Part shown: piece after piece, positions 7,022 through 13,317 of the stretch
Numbering within the stretch: the first letter of the stretch is position 1
Layout of the letters: each line of letters opens with the position of its first letter
Source of the DNA: Deltaproteobacteria bacterium
GTDB lineage: Bacteria > Desulfobacterota > Desulfobacteria > Desulfobacterales > JAUVGT01
Direction of reading: 5' to 3'
DNA length: 16,825 nt
Assembly: GCA_030593645.1 (NCBI GenBank)
Contig: JAUVGT010000046.1
Span: forward strand, 1 to 16,825
Program-made: the position numbers and the translations under genes
Notes under the pieces: model-generated
Told to the model about the DNA's origin: nothing
The model's database searches: none
What the model saw: the letters and a program-made list of their open reading frames with translations, nothing else

Positions 7022-7906
7022 TTATTTCAATTGATCCATCACTACCTTCAGGTGATCCACCCAGATATCGATCATATTTTGATATTCAGCCGTACCCTTA
7101 AGAACAATTTCACATTTGATACCGGCTTTTGTCAGAATCGATTTCCAGGAGTCATCTTCATCCCCGGCCATGTCGTTCCTGGCATGGTCGCCCGCCACAG
7201 ACATAAAGGGAATCAAATAGGATTTTTTAATTCTTTTTTTCATCAACATGGCTTTGATGTCATCGATTTCAGGAGTGCCCTCAACCGTTCCCACAAATAC
7301 ATTGGGATCTTTTTGCTGCAAATGAAACATCAATGCCGCGTAAAATGCGTTGGACGGATGGTGTGTACCATGTCCCATCAGTACAATCGCTTCATTCTTT
7401 TTTCTGCTTTTGGGAATATTATTTATGATGGCGGAAACCGCATTTTCCATGTCTTTCTGGCTGGACAGGAGCGGGGCGCCAACAATCAAATGGCTGATTC
7501 CCTCGGGCATAGTCTTGAACGCACGAACCGTATGTGCGAGATTATCATATTCTTCTCCACGGATGGTATGCAGCGACTGCACTGCCACATGGGTAAAACC
7601 CTGATCCATCATTTCTGAAAGGGCCGAGGCAACCGAATCGAGATTTTTCCCTTCTTTGGCCAGTTTTTTTCTAATAATGGAAGATGTATACGCCCACCGG
7701 ACCGGTACATTTTTAAATTCCTGTTTCACTCTTTTATCGATGTTATCGAAAGAAATCTGGGCTTCAGGCATACTGGAACCGAATGCCACCAGCAGGATTC
7801 CCTTTTTTACGGGCCGATCATGATCATGACCTCCGGCGTAAGTGTTTACTGCAAGAAGCAGACTGAGAATAACTCCTAAAATGATTATACTCTTTTTTGA
7901 TCTCAT
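7022..7906 (-). CDS. cbiK: Exported sirohydrochlorin cobaltochelatase CbiK (CbiKp type)
   Basis: A 294-aa member of the anaerobic cobaltochelatase family, which inserts Co2+ into sirohydrochlorin early in anaerobic cobalamin synthesis. The ATG at 7906 is chosen over ATG 7912 because AGGAGG is 8 nt away rather than 2. Residues 1-24 are a Sec signal peptide ending NTYA, so the enzyme is predicted to be periplasmic like the CbiKp form described in Desulfovibrio vulgaris. KKGILLVAFGSS opens the first class-II chelatase half. H179 in MGHGTHHP and H241 in SVAGDHARND are 62 residues apart, the spacing of the two catalytic metal-binding histidines in known CbiK proteins. A GHDHD cluster follows the signal. 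Expression is controlled by an upstream cobalamin riboswitch. A periplasmic enzyme may serve cobalt or heme-type chemistry rather than cytosolic B12 synthesis. Confidence 0.93.
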   Translation of the reverse strand: MRSKKSIIILGVILSLLLAVNTYAGGHDHDRPVKKGILLVAFGSSMPEAQISFDNIDKRVKQEFKNVPVRWAYTSSIIRKKLAKEGKNLDSVASALSEMMDQGFTHVAVQSLHTIRGEEYDNLAHTVRAFKTMPEGISHLIVGAPLLSSQKDMENAVSAIINNIPKSRKKNEAIVLMGHGTHHPSNAFYAALMFHLQQKDPNVFVGTVEGTPEIDDIKAMLMKKRIKKSYLIPFMSVAGDHARNDMAGDEDDSWKSILTKAGIKCEIVLKGTAEYQNMIDIWVDHLKVVMDQLK

Positions 7907-7951
7907 TACCATTTCCTCCTTAATATCGCGTTGAACAGTGTGGGCCCGGAC

Positions 7952-7992
7952 AAAAAAAATCCCCGGACCACGATTAATATCGATCCGGGGAT
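7952..7992 (-). terminator. Intrinsic terminator of the cobalamin riboswitch
   Basis: On the minus strand ATCCCCGGAT (7992-7983) pairs with TCCGGGGAT (7967-7959), followed by eight T residues (7959-7952). It stands between the riboswitch and the cbiK ribosome-binding site, so it is the expected expression platform: ligand binding would favour this hairpin and stop transcription before cbiK. Confidence 0.88.
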
Positions 7993-8055
7993 GTCCCTTT
8001 TTTATCCTTTTAGATCACACAAGCCGAACTCCGTCCTTGAGATGCGACTATTTCT

Positions 8056-8216
8056 TTCAGGCAGGTCTTCTGACTTACGAATTAATCTACTTGCAGCGTC
8101 TTCCCAGTCATCTCTTGAAAACCAGTGACGTAATACTGCTTTCGTCTTCGATTACAGCGGCGGGCCCGTCCCCGATTTTCACGGGGTTCCCTGTTCGGCT
8201 CTTATGAGCACCTGAA
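8056..8216 (-). ncRNA. Cobalamin (adenosylcobalamin-type) riboswitch
   Basis: On the minus strand, P1 is formed by TTCAGG (8216-8211) and CCTGAA (8061-8056). Between them are the diagnostic blocks in order: GGTGCTC with GAGCC, ACAGGGAACCCCGTG and AATCGGGGACGGGCCCGCC (the conserved core), CTGTAATC, GTCACTG, GGGAAGACG, and the B12 box AAGTCAGAAGACCTGCCTG near 8058-8077. This is the full consensus order of cobalamin riboswitches. It lies in the leader of cbiK with an intrinsic terminator 64 nt downstream, so control is probably by transcription attenuation when cobalamin is abundant. The nearby DUF1007-NicO operon has no copy. Confidence 0.96.
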
Positions 8217-8230
8217 TGATTAATTATTTT

Positions 8231-8260
8231 TATATAGATGAAATGTCCGATCAAAGTCAA
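8231..8260 (-). promoter_or_regulatory. Promoter of the riboswitch-cbiK transcript
   Basis: On the minus strand TTGACT (8260-8255), an 18-bp spacer and TATATA (8236-8231) sit just before the riboswitch P1 strand, placing the start of transcription a few bases ahead of the aptamer. Confidence 0.62.
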
Positions 8261-8277
8261 GAAGAAATTTATTGGAA

Positions 8278-8293
8278 ATGGTTTTAAAACCAT
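8278..8293. repeat. Perfect 16-bp palindrome after the last gene of the minus-strand array
   Basis: ATGGTTTTAAAACCAT is its own reverse complement. It lies 15 bp past the stop of the scaffold gene and just before the cbiK promoter. With no T run after it on the minus strand it is a poor terminator. It could be a protein-binding site or a weak barrier to read-through into the riboswitch. Confidence 0.4.
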
Positions 8294-8308
8294 AATGAAA
8301 GAAGTGAC

Positions 8309-8743
8309 TTATTTTTTATACAATTTTTTCCAGGGAGATTTTTTTGTATCACGAAGATCCGATAAAGCCAGATAGAAGACCCCCACGGCAAGTTCCGCGC
8401 AGTGGACTTCCTTTGACGGCAGTGTTTCGAGAAAATCGGTCACATTTTCCGGTGTAATGTTCCATGCTTCATCAACGGTTTTACCTTCAGCCATTGAAAC
8501 GACCGTATTCGAACATGCCACGGTATTCACACATCCGTGGGCAAGAAATGATACCGACTGAATTTTATCATCTTTTACAGTCAAAAACATTTCGATCGTG
8601 TCCCCGCACACGCCGGTTCGTTTGCCGTAACCATCCGGTTTTTCGACTCTTTCGATCTTGTCCGCGCGATAGGCCATCTCCAGGAAATTGCGGGAGTGGT
8701 CCTGAAGGAAATTGAATTCTTTTTGATCCATTTTTCGATCCAT
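8309..8743 (-). CDS. IscU/NifU-N-type iron-sulfur cluster scaffold
   Basis: A 144-aa protein related to IscU and the NifU N-terminal domain. The three cluster-ligand cysteines are in their usual settings: C46 in GVCGDTIEM, with D48 as the aspartate that tunes cluster release; C71 in AHGCVNTVACS; and C115 in VHCAELA. C77 is an extra cysteine. VKDDKIQSVSF and EGKTVDEAW match the surrounding fold. In this family the protein assembles and hands on Fe-S clusters. No IscS/NifS desulfurase, IscA, HscA or ferredoxin gene is adjacent, so it is a stand-alone scaffold at the end of a metallocluster-type operon. The start is uncertain: ATG 8743 has no Shine-Dalgarno, and ATG 8731 has only a weak GGA. A 13-bp tandem repeat fills the space before it. 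Confidence 0.85.
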   Translation of the reverse strand: MDRKMDQKEFNFLQDHSRNFLEMAYRADKIERVEKPDGYGKRTGVCGDTIEMFLTVKDDKIQSVSFLAHGCVNTVACSNTVVSMAEGKTVDEAWNITPENVTDFLETLPSKEVHCAELAVGVFYLALSDLRDTKKSPWKKLYKK

Positions 8744-8744
8744 T

Positions 8745-8805
8745 GTTATGCTTAGGTGTTATGCTTAGGTGTTATGCTTTGGTGTTATGTTTTGGTGTTA
8801 TGCTT
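8745..8805. repeat. 13-bp tandem repeat, about 4.7 copies, over a gene junction
   Basis: The copies on the plus strand are GTTATGCTTAGGT at 8745 and 8758 (identical), GTTATGCTTTGGT at 8771, GTTATGTTTTGGT at 8784, and a partial GTTATGCTT at 8797. The last copy contains the stop codon and final codons of the NifX-like gene, and the first ends two bases from the scaffold ATG. The unit therefore probably arose by duplication of the gene's 3' end. Copy number sets the distance between stop and next start. Confidence 0.92.
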
Positions 8806-9139
8806 CTGAACTATTTTTTGTTTCATCAGAATAATAGTCTTGAACGGCCTGTTTTACGGAACCTTTAATATTTTTTACGATGATGATCCCCTGTTGACCA
8901 AAAACATCAAGCGCAACCGGACCGCAATTTCCCGTTAAAATTACCGATACTCCTTTTTCGGCTAAAAGACTCGCTGTCTGAACTCCAGCACCGCCTCCCA
9001 AGGAAACCGAATTTGGATTGGTGATTTCTTCATATTCCATTGAAACAGGATCAACAATAATGAAATATGGACATCGACCAAAGCTATAGGCTACAAGATC
9101 ATAAAGAGTAGTTCCTTCGGACGAAACAGCGATTTTCAT
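8798..9139 (-). CDS. NifX/NifB-C-like (orange-protein family) metallocluster-binding protein
   Basis: A 113-aa single-domain protein of the dinitrogenase iron-molybdenum cofactor family (PF02579 type). It starts MKIAVSSEG with AGGGGG 6 nt upstream. FGRCPYFIIVD (20-30) and LLAEKGVSVILTGNCGPVA with C72 are the conserved blocks, followed by GIIIVKNIKGSVKQAV. Proteins of this fold bind or carry Fe-Mo or Mo-Cu-S clusters; here C23 and C72 are candidate ligands. It is 37 nt after the radical SAM gene and precedes the scaffold gene, pointing to cluster handling as a group. It is the shortest of three family members in this array. The metal is unknown. Confidence 0.9.
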   Translation of the reverse strand: MKIAVSSEGTTLYDLVAYSFGRCPYFIIVDPVSMEYEEITNPNSVSLGGGAGVQTASLLAEKGVSVILTGNCGPVALDVFGQQGIIIVKNIKGSVKQAVQDYYSDETKNSSEA

Positions 9140-9176
9140 TTTCTACCCCCTTTATTTTTTATTCAGGAAGTTCTAT

Positions 9177-10112
9177 TTATTGCAAAAGAGCCGTATAATA
9201 AATTTCATTATTCCTTTGTTCATAGTGAATTTTTTCTTCCCTGATTAATTTTCCGAGATATTTTGATACTTCATTAAGATGCAGACCAAATACCTTTCCT
9301 ATTTGGTCTGCTGTACAGGGCCGGCGCTGCAGCATGGAAAAAATGGTGTCCTCATTCACCTGAGCACACGGTAGATCAGACCGATTGTATTCCGCAATAA
9401 CCTCAGCTGTTGGCACAAAAAAATCAGTATATGCCTCCATCTTTTCCTTCATAAGCGGTGTCGCGAAATCTTCAGCCGGAGGCCGAACCACCGTGTTGAG
9501 CTGAACGTGATCAGAACCGATATCCTTTACAATATCTGCAATTCGCTGAACATTATCAGGCGTGGTGTTTATCCCATTGATAAGGAATACTTCCATGTAT
9601 AGTTTCCCGGAAAATATTTGACGAAAATCTTTTTGCCCTTCAACCAGCTGATCGAATGTTATTTGAGGATGCGGGCAATTAACCCACTCCAGGGATAATT
9701 GATCCCAGGCACTCAGGGAGGTTTTTACGATGTCTGCCTGAGAAGCCGCTTCACGTACCTCCTGAAGGTTCAGCATGCTTCCGTTGGTTAAAAGTACTGT
9801 GGGAATTTTGCTGTTTTTACGGATAAACTCAAGAATTTTCCCAAAACCTGAGTGAAGTGTCGGCTCTCCGGAACCTGAAAGGGTGATATAATCCGCCTCT
9901 CCATCTATTTTTAACCACTCCTGAAGTTCAGCAATCACCTTTTTTACAGGCACATACTCTTTGCGTGCAACTGTATGATTTGTGGTTCGGCCAAGCTGAC
10001 AGAACACACAATTAAAACTGCAGGTTTTATAGGGTGTCAAATCAACACCCAATGATCGCCTGAATCGACGTGAAGGGACAGGACCGAATAAATGCTGATA
10101 CTTTTTCTGCAT
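9177..10112 (-). CDS. Radical SAM protein with C-terminal winged-helix domain (COG0731-like)
   Basis: A 311-aa enzyme. FGPVPSRRFRRSLGVDLTPY (9-28) leads into C31-x3-C35-x2-C38, the radical SAM 4Fe-4S motif (CSFNCVFC). SGSGEPTL (79-86) is the SAM-binding GGE-type motif, and LLTNGSML lies near residue 106. The N-terminal PVPSRR-LG-D pattern is typical of a subfamily of small radical SAM proteins of unknown reaction. About residues 240-311 (after CAQVNEDTI) look like a winged helix, with TADQIGKVFGLHLNEVSKYL as helix-turn-helix and a wing. Start ATG has GAGG upstream at about 8 nt. It sits between a DsrE-like and a NifX-like gene with gaps of 37 bp on both sides. NifB also couples radical SAM to a NifX domain, so a role in cluster maturation is conceivable but not shown. 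Confidence 0.88.
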   Translation of the reverse strand: MQKKYQHLFGPVPSRRFRRSLGVDLTPYKTCSFNCVFCQLGRTTNHTVARKEYVPVKKVIAELQEWLKIDGEADYITLSGSGEPTLHSGFGKILEFIRKNSKIPTVLLTNGSMLNLQEVREAASQADIVKTSLSAWDQLSLEWVNCPHPQITFDQLVEGQKDFRQIFSGKLYMEVFLINGINTTPDNVQRIADIVKDIGSDHVQLNTVVRPPAEDFATPLMKEKMEAYTDFFVPTAEVIAEYNRSDLPCAQVNEDTIFSMLQRRPCTADQIGKVFGLHLNEVSKYLGKLIREEKIHYEQRNNEIYYTALLQ

Positions 10113-10149
10113 AAAATTTTCCTCGTTCCCTATCGGTATGTAAGCGTCA

Positions 10150-10527
10150 TTAAAAGCCGATTACATTATCAGCCTCTACAATAAGATCTGCTAATTTTGA
10201 AGGCAGTCCAAGCTCACCGCAAACAAAATTAGATAATGCCTCCTGTTCTTCATTCACAAGCCCTCTTCCCATGGCACATGCCCCTCCGATATATATCGGA
10301 ATTTTTTTTGACATCGTCAAAAAAAGCATCAGATCTTCCAGGTTCGGCAGGCCGGGTGCCTGTATGTTTTCCGCGACTCCCTCAGATACAAGATAGACGG
10401 AATTATTAAAAAGCCAAATAGAAACCTCGTGTCCTTTTTCCACTAATGCCTTGGCAGTAATAAATGGAACCGTCGCTCTGTTTGGATCTTCCGGTCCATT
10501 ATTGGCTATGATCAGGTATTTTTTCAT
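10150..10527 (-). CDS. DsrE/DsrF-like sulfur-relay family protein
   Basis: A 125-aa protein with the DsrE-like alpha/beta fold: MKKYLIIANNGPEDPNRA with the first strand and loop, then FITAKALVEKGHEVSIWLF, a variable loop, and KKIPIYIGGACAMGRGL. C84 in that last block is at the position of the persulfide-carrying cysteine of DsrE/TusD. C103 is a second, less conserved one. In sulfur oxidisers and the Tus system such proteins pass sulfane sulfur; stand-alone forms in anaerobes are of unknown role. ATG is preceded by AGGAGG at 7 nt. No DsrF or DsrH partner is adjacent, so it is not a DsrEFH complex. Sulfur delivery to a metallocluster is a reasonable hypothesis from context only. Confidence 0.85.
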   Translation of the reverse strand: MKKYLIIANNGPEDPNRATVPFITAKALVEKGHEVSIWLFNNSVYLVSEGVAENIQAPGLPNLEDLMLFLTMSKKIPIYIGGACAMGRGLVNEEQEALSNFVCGELGLPSKLADLIVEADNVIGF

Positions 10528-10542
10528 TGGATTACCTCCTGC

Positions 10543-10629
10543 TCAATCATCTTCTTCTGATAGTCTTCTTCTTAAACTCCCGAAATCACTTCCGATCATA
10601 TCTCCATTTATTTTATCCGCTTTTTCCAT
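10543..10629 (-). CDS. Possible 28-aa charged small protein
   Basis: Between the FmdB-like and DsrE-like genes an ATG at 10629, with GGGG 7 nt upstream, opens a 28-codon frame beginning MEKADKINGDMIGSD and ending LRRRLSEEDD. Its TGA stop is 2 nt before the AGGAGG of the next gene. The composition is very charged, with no cysteine and no membrane segment. It fills an otherwise unexplained 117-bp gap in a packed operon and has the spacing of a genuine gene, but nothing in the peptide is recognisable. It may be a real microprotein or chance. Confidence 0.38.
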   Translation of the reverse strand: MEKADKINGDMIGSDFGSLRRRLSEEDD

Positions 10630-10644
10630 TGCTATGCCCCGGTG

Positions 10645-10899
10645 TTACATCCCGGTTTTTCCACAGCATGAGCCCGGACCGGCGCAATTGGCTTCGCTTG
10701 GTGACGAACCGCAGCATGAAGTGTCGCCGGGTCCCGGCATGCTGTTTTTTGCAGCCCCTGACACTGAAGAGTGGGCGGATAATAGTTTCTTTAAATGTTT
10801 GCTGCTGCAATAACCACACTCCTGGGCGTCAGAACTCACGGTAACCAGTATTTCACTTGTTTTTCCGCAGTCAAGACAAAGAAAATCAAATAACGGCAT
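10645..10899 (-). CDS. FmdB-family zinc-ribbon protein with cysteine-rich tail
   Basis: An 84-aa protein. ATG 10899 is chosen because AAGGGGG is 6 nt upstream and the product then begins MPLFDFLCLDCGK, the standard FmdB-type opening (MPxYxYxCxxCG). C8, C11, C28 and C31 form the zinc ribbon. After residue 40 comes a low-complexity tail rich in Ser, Gly and Pro with five more cysteines (62, 63, 72, 78, 79) in SCCGSS and GPGSCCG. Similar short glycine-cysteine tails occur in this family. The role of FmdB proteins is poorly known; the name comes from a putative regulator near a formamidase gene. The array context suggests a zinc- or cluster-binding accessory. Confidence 0.85.
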   Translation of the reverse strand: MPLFDFLCLDCGKTSEILVTVSSDAQECGYCSSKHLKKLLSAHSSVSGAAKNSMPGPGDTSCCGSSPSEANCAGPGSCCGKTGM

Positions 10900-10937
10900 C
10901 ATATACCCCCTTTCTACCATGTTACACTTTAAATCGT

Positions 10938-11663
10938 TTAATGACCGTATTCACAATGGGTTTTTAAGTTCAATATTTTCGCCGCTGCGGCAATGGTCAC
11001 CCCATAAAAAATGACAGGCTTTTCAGCTTCAAGAAACTTCATCATCGTTCCGTTTACAACAGTTGAACCGGTTGCGAATATCAAATCACACCATTCTATT
11101 GCATCACCAGTACTTTCCGACGGCTCGATCACTGTGCTAAAAACTGTTTTACCAATATTATCCTGGTCAAGGTCAACAGCTCTGACATTATAATGCGATG
11201 CCAGAGTTTCAAGGAACCTTGGCTGGTACCCTACAAGAAGTACTTTAGTATCCGGTACGATGCTGTCTGATATTTTTTTTGCGCATCTTGCGGGTTCGGT
11301 ATCCTTACAATGTATGGAGAAATCAATAAGACCGAGATATCTGAAAATGGCATTAAGGCCCGCGATAAAAACCGCCCTTTTTTTATTAGTATCAAATCCA
11401 ATATTTAAAAGATCATCGACACGATAATCCGCATTTTCAAATTCATCGGTAAACGCTTGTCCTTTGGCATTTTTAAAATCGGCTTCGATCATGACCTCCT
11501 TGCCTTTTATGATCGGATAATCATCATGCTCAGGGTTCCCAATCGCATCCCTCGCGGAAAGAGCGCTGCATCGAATATTTATATTTTGATTTGCGAAGTT
11601 GCCATTTATTACTTCCGCTTCTAAAGCTTCCCGTAATTTATCGTATATACTGTTGTGAATCAT
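10938..11663 (-). CDS. DUF4213/DUF364 putative heavy-metal chelation protein
   Basis: A 241-aa protein. Residues 1-90 fit the DUF4213 N-terminal domain, with IGNPEHDDYPIIKGKEVMIE and AKGQAFTDEF as family blocks. Residues 95-241 fit the Rossmann-like DUF364 domain, called a putative heavy-metal chelation domain: AVFIAGLNAIFRYLG, KVLLVGYQPRF and LIFATGSTVVNGT. C119 and C127 in HCKDTEPARC, C192 and C237 could bind metal, but this is not demonstrated for the family. The protein probably acts in the cytosol, since it has no signal. Its start overlaps the end of the TauE gene by 26 bp, and AAGGA lies about 9 nt before the ATG, so the two are translated from the same message. Confidence 0.85.
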   Translation of the reverse strand: MIHNSIYDKLREALEAEVINGNFANQNINIRCSALSARDAIGNPEHDDYPIIKGKEVMIEADFKNAKGQAFTDEFENADYRVDDLLNIGFDTNKKRAVFIAGLNAIFRYLGLIDFSIHCKDTEPARCAKKISDSIVPDTKVLLVGYQPRFLETLASHYNVRAVDLDQDNIGKTVFSTVIEPSESTGDAIEWCDLIFATGSTVVNGTMMKFLEAEKPVIFYGVTIAAAAKILNLKTHCEYGH

Positions 11664-12549
11664 CCGGTTTTCCTTCCAAACGGTATGGTATGGATTCCTC
11701 TTTATGATTATTCGGCCTAAAAATTTGAAATAATAAACCCGTTATATAACTGCACGCAATTAATAATAGAAAAATGCCGAATACATGTTTGAGAAAAAAT
11801 GACGGCAGCGAATTCGATATGATTGCTCCGATCACCGCGCCTAATAATGAAGAGATGATCAGGCTTTTTAATGAATGACATTTTAACGTGTGTAAACTGC
11901 TGCGCATCACGGTAGCCGTAACTGTAAGAAACAACATGGTTGTCAGGGAGAGCCGAATGGCCTCATGAATATTGAAATTCATTACAATCACAAAAAACGG
12001 AACGATCATAAGCCCGCAGCCGATTCCCAAAAGCGTCGCGGATATTCCAACAATAATCCCGAATGAAGTAATAAACAGGAATTTGCTTATCTCGGTTGTT
12101 TCATAAAGACTGCTAAACATTAATGCCGGAATATCAAAAAGGTTTACCATTCGAAGGCCGGCAATCAATAAAAAACATGAAAACGCGAATCTTAGCCAGA
12201 TCCCTTTCCTTTTGTTAATAATCCTGCAGCCGATAATTGCACCCAGCATGCACATGGGGATAAACAGAATATAATATTTAAAAGGCGGAATTTCATGAAA
12301 AAACATGAAGTGGCTGATCGATCCGATAAGGGTGATCGGAATAATAGCGGCCTGAGATCTGCCAGCAGCGCTTTTAAAATCATATTTAAATAGTGAGACA
12401 AATGCGGAAACAAATAGTGTTCCGCCGCCAATACCACTACCGACGCTGAAAAGAGCCACAAAAAAACCGATTAAGATCAAACCGATATTCAATTCAGGCT
12501 TCATTGCTTTCAGGAACGTTGACAATATCACACTCATTTTCAGACACAT
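11638..12549 (-). CDS. TauE/SafE-family membrane permease
   Basis: A protein of up to 303 aa with about eight membrane helices in two related halves. The first half has the signature GSGIGGG (37-43); the second has LGIGCGL (174-180) at the matching place. This two-fold arrangement defines the TauE/SafE (formerly DUF81) family, whose members export or import sulfite, sulfoacetate, thiosulfate or other organosulfur anions. The C-terminal 30 residues are a hydrophilic cytosolic tail. The start is uncertain. ATG 12549 has the only good Shine-Dalgarno (AGAGG) at a long 12 nt. ATG 12504 overlaps the stop of a 20-codon frame that uses that site properly. The substrate is unknown; a sulfur compound would suit the DsrE-like and cluster genes nearby. 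Confidence 0.88.
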   Translation of the reverse strand: MCLKMSVILSTFLKAMKPELNIGLILIGFFVALFSVGSGIGGGTLFVSAFVSLFKYDFKSAAGRSQAAIIPITLIGSISHFMFFHEIPPFKYYILFIPMCMLGAIIGCRIINKRKGIWLRFAFSCFLLIAGLRMVNLFDIPALMFSSLYETTEISKFLFITSFGIIVGISATLLGIGCGLMIVPFFVIVMNFNIHEAIRLSLTTMLFLTVTATVMRSSLHTLKCHSLKSLIISSLLGAVIGAIISNSLPSFFLKHVFGIFLLLIACSYITGLLFQIFRPNNHKEESIPYRLEGKPDDSQQYIR

Positions 12550-12556
12550 AAACCAT
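12494..12556 (-). CDS. Possible 20-codon leader frame ahead of the TauE gene
   Basis: ATG at 12556, with AGAGG 5 nt upstream, opens a 20-codon frame (MVYVSENECDIV, then NVPESNEA and TGA). The stop overlaps the internal ATG at 12504 of the TauE frame. The open frame also extends a dozen codons upstream of the ATG to a stop (ending TDPDYAEVK) and looks protein-like. It may be a translational leader, or the last piece of a gene lost from here. This is seen in sequence only; no homology is claimed. Confidence 0.3.
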   Translation of the reverse strand: MVYVSENECDIVNVPESNEA

Positions 12557-12636
12557 TTTTACCTCTGCATAATCGGGATCCGTAGGTTCTTAATCACTTC
12601 TTTCGACTATTCCGGTGCCTTAAACGGCCAGGTATT

Positions 12637-13002
12637 CTATGCGAATATGTTTTCCGGTTTATAGGGATGCGTTCCTTCAATAACCTCTACGCCTGCTTTT
12701 GCCTTGATCTTTTCAATAATCGTATCTTTGTACAGACAATGGTCTGTAATGCACGGGCCGATATGGATCCTGGTTACTTTTTCATCCATTGGCTTGTTCC
12801 AAAGATTAACCTGGGCGAGCCGGGTTACAATGGTGGCACCGGGACAGTCGCCACAATTTAATAGACCGATTACTTCCACATCCTGGTTTTTATAGCGTTC
12901 AAATTCTCCGTCTTTCCTGTTAAATCCGACCATACATCTGCTGCAGCCGATACACACATCATCCATGGCTTTTTTGCAGCCTATGATCAATAGTTTTTCC
13001 AT
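12637..13002 (-). CDS. CGGC-domain cysteine-rich metal-binding protein
   Basis: A 121-aa cytosolic protein of the CGGC family, with ATG after AAGGAGATAAG. Its eight cysteines lie at the expected places: C9, then C17-x2-C20-x2-C23 in VCIGCSRC, C50 and C53 in NCGDCPG, and C84 and C89 in HIGPCITDHC. The name-giving CGGC is CGDC here, keeping both cysteines. The family is found mostly in anaerobes and is thought to bind metal or clusters through these residues; no reaction is known. It is 9 nt downstream of the 101-aa gene and upstream of the TauE permease. The cysteine spacing would suit an Fe-S cluster, as inference. Confidence 0.87.
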   Translation of the reverse strand: MEKLLIIGCKKAMDDVCIGCSRCMVGFNRKDGEFERYKNQDVEVIGLLNCGDCPGATIVTRLAQVNLWNKPMDEKVTRIHIGPCITDHCLYKDTIIEKIKAKAGVEVIEGTHPYKPENIFA

Positions 13003-13011
13003 CTTATCTCC

Positions 13012-13317
13012 TTATCTTTTTTTCCATTCCGGATATACAATTCTATTGTCAATATTTATTTTAATTTTACGGTAGTTATTGGGTATTACCAATGTAAACG
13101 GTAATTCATTATTCCCGCTCAGCTCCGGATATACGCTTCTTAATTTGGGAAAGTCAGCATGTTCAAGGAAAAATTTCAGTGCTTCGATCTGCCTCTCCAT
13201 CTTCCGAACATCGTTTTCAGGACAAGTATTACTGAAATAGGTGTGAATCAGTCTTTCGTATTTCAATTTTGACTCAGTTTCGATGCAATGTTTTTTCAAT
13301 CTGAATACGATTTTCAT
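13012..13317 (-). CDS. Hypothetical 101-aa protein coupled to the Mrp gene
   Basis: I do not recognise this protein. It is basic and soluble, with no signal or membrane segment. A helical middle (about residues 38-55, VRKMERQIEALKFFLEHADF) is followed by a beta-rich end (LPFTLVIPNNYRKIKINIDN). Two cysteines, C11 and C32, are present but not in a motif. Its ATG directly follows the stop codon of the Mrp gene (TAA-ATG) without its own ribosome-binding site, so it is probably made by re-initiation in proportion to Mrp. The tight junctions on both sides argue that it is real and part of the same pathway. Confidence 0.65.
   Translation of the reverse strand: MKIVFRLKKHCIETESKLKYERLIHTYFSNTCPENDVRKMERQIEALKFFLEHADFPKLRSVYPELSGNNELPFTLVIPNNYRKIKINIDNRIVYPEWKKR

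Noticed and set aside
7031..7618. 195-codon plus-strand open frame opposite cbiK
   Set aside because: It is antisense to a well-supported chelatase gene and is His/Phe-rich with no recognisable motif.
8745..8805. A CRISPR array
   Set aside because: The 13-bp units are contiguous with no spacers.
10150..10527. A DsrEFH sulfur-transfer complex
   Set aside because: Only one DsrE-like gene is present; its neighbours are FmdB-like and radical SAM genes, not DsrF or DsrH.
10451..10844. Overlapping plus-strand frames across the DsrE-FmdB junction
   Set aside because: They cover parts of two supported minus-strand genes and have no ribosome-binding site or family resemblance.
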